Counted from the stretch's first letter, positions 51,925 through 60,862 are shown. The stretch: DNA of 64,000 nt from CAZWSC01 sp964636385 (GCA_964636385.1 CAZWSC010000046.1:1-64000), one strand, 5' to 3'. Translations and numbers: made by a program. Notes: a model not told the origin generated them from the letters alone.

Positions 51925-52914
51925 TCAGAAGTCGATCAGCTTGATGATGCTGGCTTCCTTCACGCGCAGGACGCCGTCTATCTGGCCGAGCTTCTCGACG
52001 ATGCGGGGCGCCTTGCCGAAGGCGCCGCCCTCCGTGACGATACCGATCAGCCGCGAGCCGTCGTCGATGACGTCGCAGAAGATGACCTCGTCCAGAAAGA
52101 ACAGGGTGGTAAAGACCTGCTGGATGGCCTCCCTGTCGATGTCAACGATGACGTAGCTGCGCGTGCCTGTGAAACGGGGCGGGCCGGCCTGGGCGGCCGC
52201 CTTTGCTCCGCGCTTGTAGATCTCGATGAACGAGGCCACATCTGTGTCCAGCCTGGGCCGCTCGACCGGCGAGAGGGAGACGATCTCGATGCCCGCAATC
52301 CCCCGGATCCTTGCCAGGAGTGCATCCATGTCGGCCTGGGATCCCGCCTGGACCAACAGGATGATGTCCACGTCCCCGCGCACCGCATCGCAGGAGGCCA
52401 CCCCGTCCATGAAGTAAAGCTCCCTGTAGATCTCCATGTCACGGCCGGTGTCTGTGATGCGAATGGTCAGATATGTGCTCAAGGACTCGCGGATATCCCC
52501 GGCGGTCGAATCAAGAGGGTCGGCATCCGCCGTCGACGGACCTGGCTTCAGCTTCTTCAGGGCAGCCACCAGGTCTGGTATCTCGAAGGGCTTGTCAAGG
52601 AAGCCGGTGTTGTACTCGGCGAGGGCCGTCGCCTCGAGCACTTCGTTGCCGAAGCCTGTGATGACAAGCACGGGCAGGTCCGGGAACCCGCTTTTGATCA
52701 CCTTCAGGATCTTCAGGCCGTCGATGTCGGGCATGAAGATGTCCGTGACGAGGTAGTCATAGCCCTTTCCCGTCTCGCGCGACTTGTTCAGCTCATGCAC
52801 GGCCGAGATGCCGTCGGGGCATGCCGTGCAGGTGTAACCCTCCTGGGTCAGGCCGACAGTCAGGTTGCGGCGGATTTCGACCTCGTCGTCTATGATCAGT
52901 ACTCTGGCGCTCAC
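51925..52914 (-). CDS. REC protein with two Lrp/AsnC-type (RAM) sensor domains
   Basis: A 329-residue protein. The REC domain (VLIIDDEVEIRRN, phospho-acceptor in YLVTDIFMPDIDG, LDKPFE) is followed by two copies of an Lrp/AsnC effector-like alpha/beta domain. The first spans roughly residues 145-225 (TIRITDTGRDMEIY, VDIILLVQAGSQADMDALL, IAGIEIVSL); the second spans 245-329 (SYVIVDIDREAIQQVF, RLIGIVTEGG). There is no DNA-binding domain, so output is probably through protein contact or ligand binding. The GTG start has AGGAGG 6 bases upstream. It sits 92 bases before the NuoE-like gene on the same strand, suggesting it senses or tunes the redox complex. Confidence 0.8.
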   Translation of the reverse strand: MSARVLIIDDEVEIRRNLTVGLTQEGYTCTACPDGISAVHELNKSRETGKGYDYLVTDIFMPDIDGLKILKVIKSGFPDLPVLVITGFGNEVLEATALAEYNTGFLDKPFEIPDLVAALKKLKPGPSTADADPLDSTAGDIRESLSTYLTIRITDTGRDMEIYRELYFMDGVASCDAVRGDVDIILLVQAGSQADMDALLARIRGIAGIEIVSLSPVERPRLDTDVASFIEIYKRGAKAAAQAGPPRFTGTRSYVIVDIDREAIQQVFTTLFFLDEVIFCDVIDDGSRLIGIVTEGGAFGKAPRIVEKLGQIDGVLRVKEASIIKLIDF

Positions 52915-53238
52915 CGGATGCCTCCTATTGGGGTGCTGGAAGACAGCATCTCCCCCGGGGTGAAGAGGCGATGCTACAGGCTGCGGCGCCGGCAGACAAC
53001 CCCCATACGGCGCATCCAGATGCGCATGCAGGTAACGTCACGACACCAGGCCGGGAGTCGAGACTCAGCGGCGGGAAGGCCGGGTGCCGGGTTGCGGGCG
53101 GGCCTGTGAACCCCCTGCCTGTGACCCGCCCGGCTGAGACTCAACTGCATCCGCCTGAGTCGCCTCTTGCAAGCATGACCTCCCATCCGTTACACCTTGC
53201 CGGGGTCGACAGCCGTCAGGCAGAGGGGGTTCATGCAG
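52915..53238. other. Divergent promoter region between regulator gene and topA
   Basis: These 324 bases carry no gene. They contain a bulged inverted repeat, CTCAGCGGCGGG (53064-53075) with CCCGCC-CG-GCTGAG (53125-53138), that could form a 12-bp stem with a 49-base loop. This may be a leader structure for topA or an operator. I see no confident -35/-10 pair. Confidence 0.45.
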
Positions 53239-55992
53239 ATGCCAAAGCACCTGGTCATCGTCGAGTCGCCCACAAAGGCCCGCACGCTCAAGCGGTTTCT
53301 GGGGCCGGAGTACGCCGTGGACTCCAGCGTAGGGCACATCCGGGACCTCCCTGCCAGTGCGGCAGAGATCCCGGCATCCCTCAAGAAGGAGCCCTGGGCG
53401 CGGCTGGGCGTCGACGTCGAGCGCGACTTCAAGCCCCTATATGTTGTCCAGAGCGGCAAGAAGAAGAAGATCCAGGAGCTCAAGTCCCTCCTGAAGGGGG
53501 TCGAATCGGTCCTCCTCGCGACGGACGAAGACCGCGAGGGCGAGGCGATCAGCTGGCACCTGCTCGAGGTGCTGAACCCCAGGGTGCCCGTGCGCCGCAT
53601 GGTCTTCCACGAGATCACCCGGACCGCGGTCAGGAAGTCACTGGACGAGACGCGGGAGGTCAACCAGAACCTCGTCAACGCCCAGGAGGCGCGCCGGATC
53701 ATAGACCGCCTCTACGGATACGAGGTCTCCCCCCTGCTCTGGAGGAAGATCGCGCCGAGGCTGTCGGCCGGGCGCGTGCAGAGCGTCGCCATCCGGATGC
53801 TGGTCGAGCGCGAGGAGGAGCGGATGCGCTTCTGCAGCGCGTCCTACTGGGATCTGCTCGCCGATCTCGAAGCTGCCGGCGGCAAGGGCTTCCAGGCCAG
53901 GCTGGCGGCGCTTGACGGAAAGCGCATCGCAGGCGGGAAGGACTTCGATCCACAGACCGGCAGGCTTCTCGACGGGCGCAGGGACCAGGCCGTCCTGCTC
54001 GAGAAGGAGGAGGCCGAACGCCTCGCAACGGCGCTGATCGGGTCGACATTCCGCGTGCTGTCGGCTGAAGAGAAGCCATACACCCAGGCCCCCCCGCCTC
54101 CGTTCACGACCTCCACCCTGCAGCAGGAAGGCGGCAGGAAGCTGCGCTTCGACGCCAAGCGCACGATGCGGGCGGCCCAGAAGCTCTACGAGAGCGGGTA
54201 CATCTCCTACATGCGTACGGACTCGGTGGCCCTGTCCGACGAGGCGATCTCCGCTGCGCGATCCTCGGTGGAGGAGCTGTACGGGAAGAGCTACCTCCCC
54301 GACTCTCCACGCTTCTACAAGGGCAAGGCCAAGAACACGCAGGAGGCACACGAGGCGATCCGGCCCGCGGGGAGCTCCTGGTCGACGCCCGAGCAGTTGC
54401 GCGGCGCAGTCGGACCGGACGAGCTGCGGGTCTACGAGCTGATATGGAAGCGTGCGATGGCCTGCCAGATGCAGAATGCCCGGGGCCGCAGGCTGACCGT
54501 GAAGATCGGCGCCGATGCCGGCGGGCGCGAGTGCGTCTTCCAGGCGAACGGGACGGCAATCGACTTCCCCGGCTTCCTCCGCGCCTACGTGGAGGGTTCT
54601 GACGATCCCGAGGCGGCCCTGGCCGACAGGGAGACGATCCTGCCGGAGATGAAGGGGGGGGACTTCCTGCGCCTTCGCCCGCCCGTGAAGCCGGAAGGGC
54701 ACGAGACACAGCCTCCCCCGCGCCTGACCGAGGCCTCCCTTGTGAAGATGCTGGAGGAGTCCGGGATCGGCCGGCCCAGTACCTACGCCTCCATCATCGG
54801 CACGATCGAGCGGCGGGAGTACACATTCAAGAAGGGCCAGGCCCTGGTGCCGACTTATACGGCCTTCGCGGTTGTCAACCTGATGCGCATCCACTTCGAC
54901 AGGCTGATCGACTACGAGTTCACGGCCCGCATGGAGGACCGCCTTGACTCCATCGCGCGGGGCGAATCCCAATCCCTGCCTTACCTGAAGGAGTTCTACT
55001 TCGGCAACGGAGACCCCGGCCTGCGCCGCTTGCTGGACAGGAACTCGGATGCCATCGACCCGAGGGAGGCCTGTACAATCCCGATCCGCAGGACCGATCC
55101 CGACGGGCCGCCCATAGCCGTGCGTGTCGGCAGGTACGGGCCATACCTGCAGCGCAATGACAGCACGGACGTGACCGCCCCGGTTCCGGACGGGACCTGC
55201 CCGGACGAGATGACATATGAACTCGCGCTCGAGATGCTGGCAAAGGCGGCGGAGGGGCCGCAGTCACTCGGCGATCATCCCGATACGGGCCAGCCTGTCT
55301 ACGTGAAGGCCGGCCGCTTCGGCCCCTACGTGCAGCTTGGCGACGCGGAGCCCGGATCCAGGGCCAAACCGAAGATGGTCTCCCTTCTCCCCGGGATGAC
55401 GCCTGAGACCGTGTCATTGGAGCAGGCTGTACAGCTTCTTACCCTGCCCCGCGTGCTGGGCGCCGACTCAGACGGCAACGAGGTGGTCGCGCACTACGGC
55501 AGGTACGGCGCGTACATCAAGCGCGGCAGCGACACGCGCAGCCTCGCGCCGGAAGACCATGTCCTCACGGTAACGCTGGAGCGGGCGCTGGAACTGCTGG
55601 CACAGGAGAAGACCGGCCGCGGTTTCCGCAGTGCCGCCGAACCCCTGAAGACCTTCCCGAAGGTCGATGCGTGGGAAGGGAAGGATCTCCGGATCCTGAC
55701 CGGCCGCTTCGGGCCGTATGTGACCGATGGGGAGATCAACGCATCCCTGCCGCGCGCGATCCAGGATCCCACCACCCTGGGTGAGGACGAGGCCGTGCGC
55801 CTGCTCCGCGAGCGCAGGGAGAAGCTTGCCGAGGGCGGAGGGCGAACGGGCAGAAAGGCCGGCCGCACGACAAGCCGGAAGGCTGCCAAGAAGACTGCGA
55901 AGAAGACGACGAAGAAGAAGGCCGCCAAGAAGGCGGGGAAGAAGGCTTCGAAGAAGACCGCGAAGGAGGCGCAGGAGGGATCGGAGGGTTAA
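53239..55992 (+). CDS. topA: DNA topoisomerase I
   Basis: The product has about 917 residues. The TOPRIM domain (HLVIVESPTKARTL, ATDEDREGEAI) is followed by the type IA core with catalytic Tyr in YISYMRTDSVALS near residue 327. The C-terminal part has four Topo_C repeat cores (VGRYGPYLQR, AGRFGPYVQL, YGRYGAYIKR, TGRFGPYVTD) in place of Cys4 zinc ribbons, and ends in a Lys/Ala-rich, histone H1-like tail of about 45 residues. It relaxes negative supercoils. I prefer the ATG at 53239 (GAGGGGG 9 bases upstream); the ATG at 53233 is only 3 bases from that site. Confidence 0.95.
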   Translation: MPKHLVIVESPTKARTLKRFLGPEYAVDSSVGHIRDLPASAAEIPASLKKEPWARLGVDVERDFKPLYVVQSGKKKKIQELKSLLKGVESVLLATDEDREGEAISWHLLEVLNPRVPVRRMVFHEITRTAVRKSLDETREVNQNLVNAQEARRIIDRLYGYEVSPLLWRKIAPRLSAGRVQSVAIRMLVEREEERMRFCSASYWDLLADLEAAGGKGFQARLAALDGKRIAGGKDFDPQTGRLLDGRRDQAVLLEKEEAERLATALIGSTFRVLSAEEKPYTQAPPPPFTTSTLQQEGGRKLRFDAKRTMRAAQKLYESGYISYMRTDSVALSDEAISAARSSVEELYGKSYLPDSPRFYKGKAKNTQEAHEAIRPAGSSWSTPEQLRGAVGPDELRVYELIWKRAMACQMQNARGRRLTVKIGADAGGRECVFQANGTAIDFPGFLRAYVEGSDDPEAALADRETILPEMKGGDFLRLRPPVKPEGHETQPPPRLTEASLVKMLEESGIGRPSTYASIIGTIERREYTFKKGQALVPTYTAFAVVNLMRIHFDRLIDYEFTARMEDRLDSIARGESQSLPYLKEFYFGNGDPGLRRLLDRNSDAIDPREACTIPIRRTDPDGPPIAVRVGRYGPYLQRNDSTDVTAPVPDGTCPDEMTYELALEMLAKAAEGPQSLGDHPDTGQPVYVKAGRFGPYVQLGDAEPGSRAKPKMVSLLPGMTPETVSLEQAVQLLTLPRVLGADSDGNEVVAHYGRYGAYIKRGSDTRSLAPEDHVLTVTLERALELLAQEKTGRGFRSAAEPLKTFPKVDAWEGKDLRILTGRFGPYVTDGEINASLPRAIQDPTTLGEDEAVRLLRERREKLAEGGGRTGRKAGRTTSRKAAKKTAKKTTKKKAAKKAGKKASKKTAKEAQEGSEG

Positions 55993-56020
55993 GGGGGGTC
56001 ACCGCCATCTTCATCCGTGA

Positions 56021-56215
56021 TCAGCGCCAGGGTCCCCCAGGTGGCCAGGTTCCCTTTCGGGGCACACTCGTGCGCAGATCAGAAACACCAAGTCGGTAGA
56101 GGAAGCGCTCCATGCAGTAACTCGTCAGCAGCGTCTGGTAGTCATCGCCCATCTGCCTCGCCCTGTTCAACAGACGCGCGGCGACTGAGGCGGCGAGATT
56201 CGGCGTTGTGCTCAT
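56021..56215 (-). pseudogene. AbiEii nucleotidyltransferase toxin fragment
   Basis: The first 45 residues match the N-terminus of AbiEii-family proteins (NLAASVAARLLNRARQMG, LLTSYCMERFLYRLGVSD). The frame then goes wrong: the expected L-x-KGA-x-LF-x-x-W block appears in another frame as PKGNLATWGT, and everything after it, including the catalytic G-S and D-x-D region, is missing. This is the stump of an abortive-infection toxin gene truncated next to topA. Confidence 0.65.
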
Positions 56216-56359
56216 GCGATCGCGTCCAGATAGGGCTGCATGACGCGTGACACCCGGCAGATGCGCGCTAATGTCAACGTTTTGCCACAGACCAACCCGC
56301 AGGGCGGCCTGTAAGCGGTTGCAGATGAGACGAGGCGCAGCGGCCTTCCGGGGCGTCTG

Positions 56360-56779
56360 TCAGTGCCGTCTGAAGAGCAACTCATCAAGATAAGCGCTCA
56401 CACTGTGACATGCATCGCCGTCACATGACGATGGTGGACTACGCTGCCACATCCCCGGGCAGAAGCGCCGAATCCACTCAAACTCGATGTCGCTGATGAC
56501 CGCGCATCTATCATGAGTCCCCCCGGATCCGCAAAGGATCTCCCCCACCAGGTAGTTTTTCGCCCGTTTGAACACACGGAGGTCAACTGTGAAGCTTTGG
56601 ACGCCTTCGGCGTACAAGGCGTTCAGAAAGCTCAGCTGAACAACTCCTCTTCCTGTCTTCAGCGGCTGCACACTGTGCATGCGGATCGGTGAGCAATAGG
56701 GCACACACCCTTCAGTGCCGTATCCGGGCAGCATTTGCCACGCGTACCAGTCATTCGGGTGGATAATGAACTGTTCCAT
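56360..56779 (-). CDS. Hypothetical protein
   Basis: A 139-residue protein rich in aromatic residues and cysteines (NDWYAWQMLPGYG, LSFLNALYAEGVQSF, DIEFEWIRRFCPGMWQ). It has no signal peptide or membrane segment. GGAGG lies about 11 bases before the ATG. The protein-like composition and intact frame argue for a real gene, but I do not recognise a family. It sits among remnants of mobile and defence genes. Confidence 0.55.
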   Translation of the reverse strand: MEQFIIHPNDWYAWQMLPGYGTEGCVPYCSPIRMHSVQPLKTGRGVVQLSFLNALYAEGVQSFTVDLRVFKRAKNYLVGEILCGSGGTHDRCAVISDIEFEWIRRFCPGMWQRSPPSSCDGDACHSVSAYLDELLFRRH

Positions 56780-56915
56780 GTGGTGGTTACCTCCGGACGT
56801 CAGCGGCGGGACTGGATGCCGCGAAGAGGCGGCGCATCTTGCCGAGAGCCCGATTTATCTGGACACTCGATTGGCATAGGCTGGAGGGGGTCACAAGGAT
56901 ATTGGAGGCGTCGTG

Positions 56916-57137
56916 ATGGAAGGGAAGGGCAAGAAGGCGGAGCGCGAGCTGCCTGAACGGTGGAGCGCTCAGCAGAAGACGGAAATCGTTCTTCGGCTTC
57001 TGCGTGGTGAGGACTTGGGAGAGGTGAGTCGTGAGGTTCAAGTTCTGGGGCATGATATAGAGGAATGGCGCAGCTGGGTCCGGATCTCGCGCTGGCCGAC
57101 GCTATTCATCGCTGACTCCGCGGTCCTGGTCTCGTAG
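56916..57137 (+). pseudogene. Truncated IS-type transposase OrfA (helix-turn-helix)
   Basis: The frame encodes the first helix-turn-helix of an IS3-like OrfA or DUF1153-type protein (ERWSAQQKTEIVLRLLRGED, EVSREVQVLGHDIEEW) and then runs into unrelated sequence after about 55 residues. GGAGG lies 7 bases before the ATG. The rest of the insertion sequence, including a DDE domain and terminal repeats, is not visible. It is a relic that shows past IS activity in this segment. Confidence 0.55.
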
Positions 57138-57770
57138 CACAGCCACGCCCCTCACCGAGCACCGGTAGCGCTGCAGCCGGCTCTGCGGCGTGTCGGGGCG
57201 GGTCATCTCCAGCAGGCCGGCCTCCAGCGCCGGCTCGAGGTAGAGCCGCCGGAAGTTCGCCTCTCCCTTCAGTCCCAGGCGCTCCTGAAGCTCCGATCGG
57301 GACAGTTCTCCGTCGCACGCCCGGAGGAGCCGCAGGACTTCACCCGTGACTTCACCCGTGACTTCACCCGTGACCCTCGGCGTGGCCAGTTGGGCCCGGC
57401 GGATGGCGATCCGGAACCCGTCGCCCACCGAGAACTCCGGCTCCGACAAACCGGCCTCGGTGCCGCGTACAGCCCCGCCACCAGCTCCGACGCGGTGTGG
57501 AAGCGTTTCCGGATCAGCCAGGCCTGGGCCCTGGCAACGAGGGCGCGCATCTTCGGATGACGGCCTTCATCGTCGGAGCCCTTGACGTAGATAAACCGGT
57601 ACTTGCCCTCCGCGCTCGCCAGATCAAACTCGCGCTCGGTCGGCGATATGCCCTGCGCATCCTCGAAGCCGTAGTCGTTCCCGAACAGCCCGACGTACAG
57701 GTCGCAGCGCCGCCCGCTCGTCTGCAAACTCCTTCTGCACGCTGCTGATGAAGACGCGAATCGGGTTCAT
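57102..57770 (-). pseudogene. DUF4062 / AlbA-like NTPase gene, frameshifted with deletions
   Basis: Three pieces of one protein lie in order on the reverse strand. From 57770: MNPIRVFISSVQKEFADERA (DUF4062 start). From about 57703, in another frame: CDLYVGLFGNDYG, SPTEREFDLA and LIRKRFHTASELVAGLYAA. From about 57449, in a third frame: FSVGDGFRIAIRR, VTGEVTGEVTGEVLRLL, and a winged-helix tail (SRSELQERLGLKGEANFRRLY). The junctions lack the expected intervening residues, including most of the central NTPase domain. The gene is dead; intact relatives are often found in defence islands. Confidence 0.75.
57336..57371. repeat. Three tandem copies of a 12-bp unit
   Basis: GACTTCACCCGT is repeated three times exactly, followed by a partial fourth copy. 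On the reverse strand it encodes the TGEV repeats that precede the winged-helix part of the DUF4062 relic. Confidence 0.9.
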
Positions 57771-58065
57771 GCTGCGACCGCCTCGCCGGTTACAACCGAA
57801 GCGATGCTTATGTCCATCGGCGTGACACCCTTGCGCTGGCCAACGTTAGTCATCGCAGCTCTCCACGATCTCCCAGCGGCCGCCCTTGTCGGGCCTGCCG
57901 AGAACGGAAACTCCACCCACAGGTCGCGCACATCGACCTCGACCCGCGACTCCGGCGTTCCAGCCTGACTGCAGCACGCTCTCGTACATCTCCGCCTACG
58001 ATTGGCTGGTTCACGAGAAGGCGCGAAGACGCGAAACTCCCTGTGCCCCAATCCCTTGTCCGCCT
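57771..58065. other. Decayed coding sequence between DUF4062 relic and malQ
   Basis: No intact gene is present. On the reverse strand a short stretch around 57895-57985 reads AGTPESRVEVDVRDLWVEF, which resembles the tail of RecG-like/AlbA-type proteins, and it ends in VTGEAVAA just before the DUF4062 start. This looks like a leftover of a second, related broken gene. Confidence 0.35.
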
Positions 58066-59685
58066 TCAGCCCTTCACGCCTTCACTCTCAGTTCTCCATT
58101 CTCCATTCTCAATTCTCAATTCTCCATTCTCCACTCTCCCCGGCATCATCCTGCCGTACGTCTCCGTCAGCTCCCGCAGTCGCTCGGCCACTCCCTCCAT
58201 CTGGCCCTCCTTCAGCCGCCAAGCCCAGTTGCCGAGAGCGTGTGAAGGGGTGTTCATCCGCGCCTCGGATCCCAGGCCGAGCAGATCCTGCATCGGTGTC
58301 ACTGCCAGATCAGCCACCGACATCTGCGCAAGGCGGATCAGGTCCCAGTGGATCTGGGACGATCTGCCACCCACGTACCGCGTGAGCTGGGCCAGCTCCT
58401 TCGGGGCACCCGGATCCTTCTTCTTCACCCGGCTCTTCAGCGCCCTGTACCACCCGACCGTTGTCTCGTTGTCGTGCGTACCCGTGTACACGACGCTCGA
58501 AGACGGGTACAGGTGGGGCAGGTGATCGTTGGTCATGAAGTCCCCACCGAAGGCGAACTGCAGGACCCGCATCCCGGGGAAGCCGAACTGATCTCGCAAG
58601 GCGACGACCTCGGGCGTGACCGCGCCCAGATCTTCGGCGATGATCGGCGCGCGCCCGATCTCGGACTCCAGCACCTGGAAGAAATCTGCGCCGGGCCCGT
58701 CGACATAGCGGCCGTCGACAGCGGTCTCGCAGGAGGCGGGAATCTCCCAGTACCGCTGGAACCCGATAAAGTGGTCTATGCGCACCGCGTCGAACATCCC
58801 CAGCGTCCGGCGGAAGCGGGAGATCCACCAGCCGTATCCCCTCTCGCGCAGCCTGTCCCAGCGATAGAGGGGATGGCCCCAGCGTTGACCTGTCTTGCTG
58901 AAGTAATCCGGCGGCACTCCGGCAACCACCGTCTGCAGGCCGGTCTCGTCCAGGAAGAAGAGGTCGCGGTTAGCCCATACATCCACGCTCTCGTGAGCCA
59001 CAAAGACCGGTATGTCTCCCACCAGCCCGATTCCGCGCACGCGGCACTTGTCCCGCAGCATTGACCACTGCCGCGCGAACTCGTACTGGAGGAACCGTTC
59101 GACGTCGATCTCCTCCTTCAGGCGTTTACGCGCGGCCTCCAGCGCTTCGGGCCGGCGGTCCCGCAGGCCTTCGTCCCACCCGGTCCAGGAGACATTTCCG
59201 AACTCACGACGCAACGCCAGGAACAGGGCGTAGTCGTCCAGCCACGACTGATGGTCGGAGCAGAAGGCGTGAAAGCGGGCGTGGTCGCTCTCCTCCCTCC
59301 GGCGGAGAAACCTGGCCGCTGCCTTGCGCAGCAGGGGCTCCCGCAGGGCTGCGACCTCCTCGAAGCGGACACGGCCGTCGTCGGGCGGCACATTGGTCGT
59401 GAGATCATCGCTGTCGAGCAGGCCCTCTTCGTGGAGCACGTCGAGGGAGATCAGCCTGGTGTCGCCCGCGAACGCCGACATCGCCATGTACGGGGAGTTG
59501 CCGTACCCGACGGGCCCTACCGGCAGCATCTGCCACCAGCTCTGTCCCGACTCCGCGAGGAAGTCCACGAATCGGTGTGCTGCCGCCCCGAGATCCCCGC
59601 ATCCATGCGGGCCGGGTAGCGACGTCGGATGAAGGAGGACGCCGCTGCGTCTCTCACCCAGGGCCGGCATCTTCGCTGTGCGCAT
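58066..59685 (-). CDS. malQ: 4-alpha-glucanotransferase
   Basis: A GH77 enzyme of about 539 residues that transfers alpha-1,4-glucan segments in maltodextrin or glycogen metabolism. Motifs include SGVLLHPTSLPGPHG at the N-terminus, GNSPYMAMSAFAG, FDAVRIDHFIGF (nucleophile Asp), IIAEDLGAVTPEV (acid/base Glu) and YTGTHDNETTVGW. ATG 59685 has AAGGAGGG 5 bases upstream, a very good site. The last 20 or so residues (from about RVENGEL onward) are encoded by a 7-bp microsatellite and lie beyond the conserved end of the family, so the original stop was probably lost. The gene stands alone between the graveyard and the chemotaxis operon. Confidence 0.95.
   Translation of the reverse strand: MRTAKMPALGERRSGVLLHPTSLPGPHGCGDLGAAAHRFVDFLAESGQSWWQMLPVGPVGYGNSPYMAMSAFAGDTRLISLDVLHEEGLLDSDDLTTNVPPDDGRVRFEEVAALREPLLRKAAARFLRRREESDHARFHAFCSDHQSWLDDYALFLALRREFGNVSWTGWDEGLRDRRPEALEAARKRLKEEIDVERFLQYEFARQWSMLRDKCRVRGIGLVGDIPVFVAHESVDVWANRDLFFLDETGLQTVVAGVPPDYFSKTGQRWGHPLYRWDRLRERGYGWWISRFRRTLGMFDAVRIDHFIGFQRYWEIPASCETAVDGRYVDGPGADFFQVLESEIGRAPIIAEDLGAVTPEVVALRDQFGFPGMRVLQFAFGGDFMTNDHLPHLYPSSSVVYTGTHDNETTVGWYRALKSRVKKKDPGAPKELAQLTRYVGGRSSQIHWDLIRLAQMSVADLAVTPMQDLLGLGSEARMNTPSHALGNWAWRLKEGQMEGVAERLRELTETYGRMMPGRVENGELRIENGEWRTESEGVKG
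58086..58139. repeat. 7-bp microsatellite at the 3' end of malQ
   Basis: On the reverse strand about seven to eight units of TKGAGAA (TGGAGAA or TTGAGAA) follow one another with few deviations. The array runs in frame through the malQ C-terminus and creates its ENGE/IENGE residues. It is a low-complexity tandem repeat of unknown role. Confidence 0.85.
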
Positions 59686-59812
59686 GGTTCCCTCCTTCAC
59701 GCACGGGCCGTCCGTGAATCCTCCGCTTCGACACCGGAAGATCACCCGTCTGCTGATCTGTAGGGTGGGACAGTAGCAGATCGGTCAGGAGGTTCAATCA
59801 GGAGTAACCCGA

Positions 59813-60862
59813 TCAGGCAGCCTTCGTGGCGCCGCTCTTCAGCCGCCTCAGGATGGCAGTGGACATCTGGGAGAGGGGAACGACCTCGTCCACGGCACCC
59901 AGCTCAATCGCCTCCCTGGGCATCCCGAAGACCACGCACGACTTCTCGTCCTGCGCGAGGTTATAGGCACCCTGCTCCCTCATCGACAGCATCCCCTTCG
60001 CGCCGTCGGCGCCCATCCCGGTGAGGATCACGCCGATCGCGTTCCTTCCGGCGTTGCGGGCCACGGACTCGAAGAGCACGTCGACGGCCGGCCTCTGGTG
60101 GTGAACCATCGGGCCGCTGTGCAGGCGGACGAAGTAGCGGGCGCCGCTCCTCTCAAGGACCATGTGACTGTTCCCCGGGGCGAGCAGGGCCACACCGTTG
60201 ACGACCTGTTCGCCGTCCCTGGCCTCCCGCACCTCCATCGCGCAGATGCTGTTCAGTCGCTCCGCGAAGGATCTGGTGAAGTACTGCGGCATGTGCTGAA
60301 CCATGACCGTTCCCGGGCTGGTTACGGGCATTCCGGAGAGCACTACCTCGAGGGCGTTGGTTCCGCCGGTGGAGGCGCCGATCGCGAGAATCCTGTTCGT
60401 GGTCTTGAGCTGGAAGTTGGCAGGAGGCGCTGCCTGCGGCTCCTTCCCTGGAGCCCACCGCGGGCCGGTGAGCCGCGCCCTGGAAGCTGCGCGGATGGCC
60501 TGCACAACCTGCCGGGAGATCTCGGTCGTGGAGTAGGCCGCCCCGGGCTTGCAGATCACCTCCACCGCGCCGAGTTCGAGCGCCCTGATCGCCGTCTCGC
60601 TGTTCTTCTGGGTCAGGGAGCTTACCACAACCACCGGGAGGGGCATGTGCTTCATCAGCTTCGCGAGAAAGGACAACCCGTCCATACGGGGCATTTCGAT
60701 GTCCAGCGTGATCACGTCAGGCTGCAGGCGCACGATCAGGTCGCGGGCATTGTACGGATCCACCGCCGCGCCCACGACCTCGATGTCCGGGTACTTGTTC
60801 AGCTGTTCGGTGAGGACCCGCCTGACAATGGCGGAGTCGTCCACGACCAGGACCTTGATCAT
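59813..60862 (-). CDS. cheB: Chemotaxis response regulator methylesterase/deamidase
   Basis: The 349-residue CheB has a REC domain (VLVVDDSAIVRR, phospho-acceptor in ITLDIEMPRMDGL) and a methylesterase domain with catalytic Ser in IGASTGGTNAL, His in VMVQHMPQYF and Asp in GMGADGAKGM. It removes methyl groups from chemoreceptor glutamates to adapt signalling. Its ATG overlaps the cheX stop by four bases. It is the last gene of the leftward chemotaxis operon. Confidence 0.95.
   Translation of the reverse strand: MIKVLVVDDSAIVRRVLTEQLNKYPDIEVVGAAVDPYNARDLIVRLQPDVITLDIEMPRMDGLSFLAKLMKHMPLPVVVVSSLTQKNSETAIRALELGAVEVICKPGAAYSTTEISRQVVQAIRAASRARLTGPRWAPGKEPQAAPPANFQLKTTNRILAIGASTGGTNALEVVLSGMPVTSPGTVMVQHMPQYFTRSFAERLNSICAMEVREARDGEQVVNGVALLAPGNSHMVLERSGARYFVRLHSGPMVHHQRPAVDVLFESVARNAGRNAIGVILTGMGADGAKGMLSMREQGAYNLAQDEKSCVVFGMPREAIELGAVDEVVPLSQMSTAILRRLKSGATKAA

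Noticed and set aside
57336..57371. CRISPR-like or regulatory direct repeats
   Set aside because: Three contiguous 12-bp copies without spacers, in frame inside a decayed coding region, are better explained as a coding tandem repeat.
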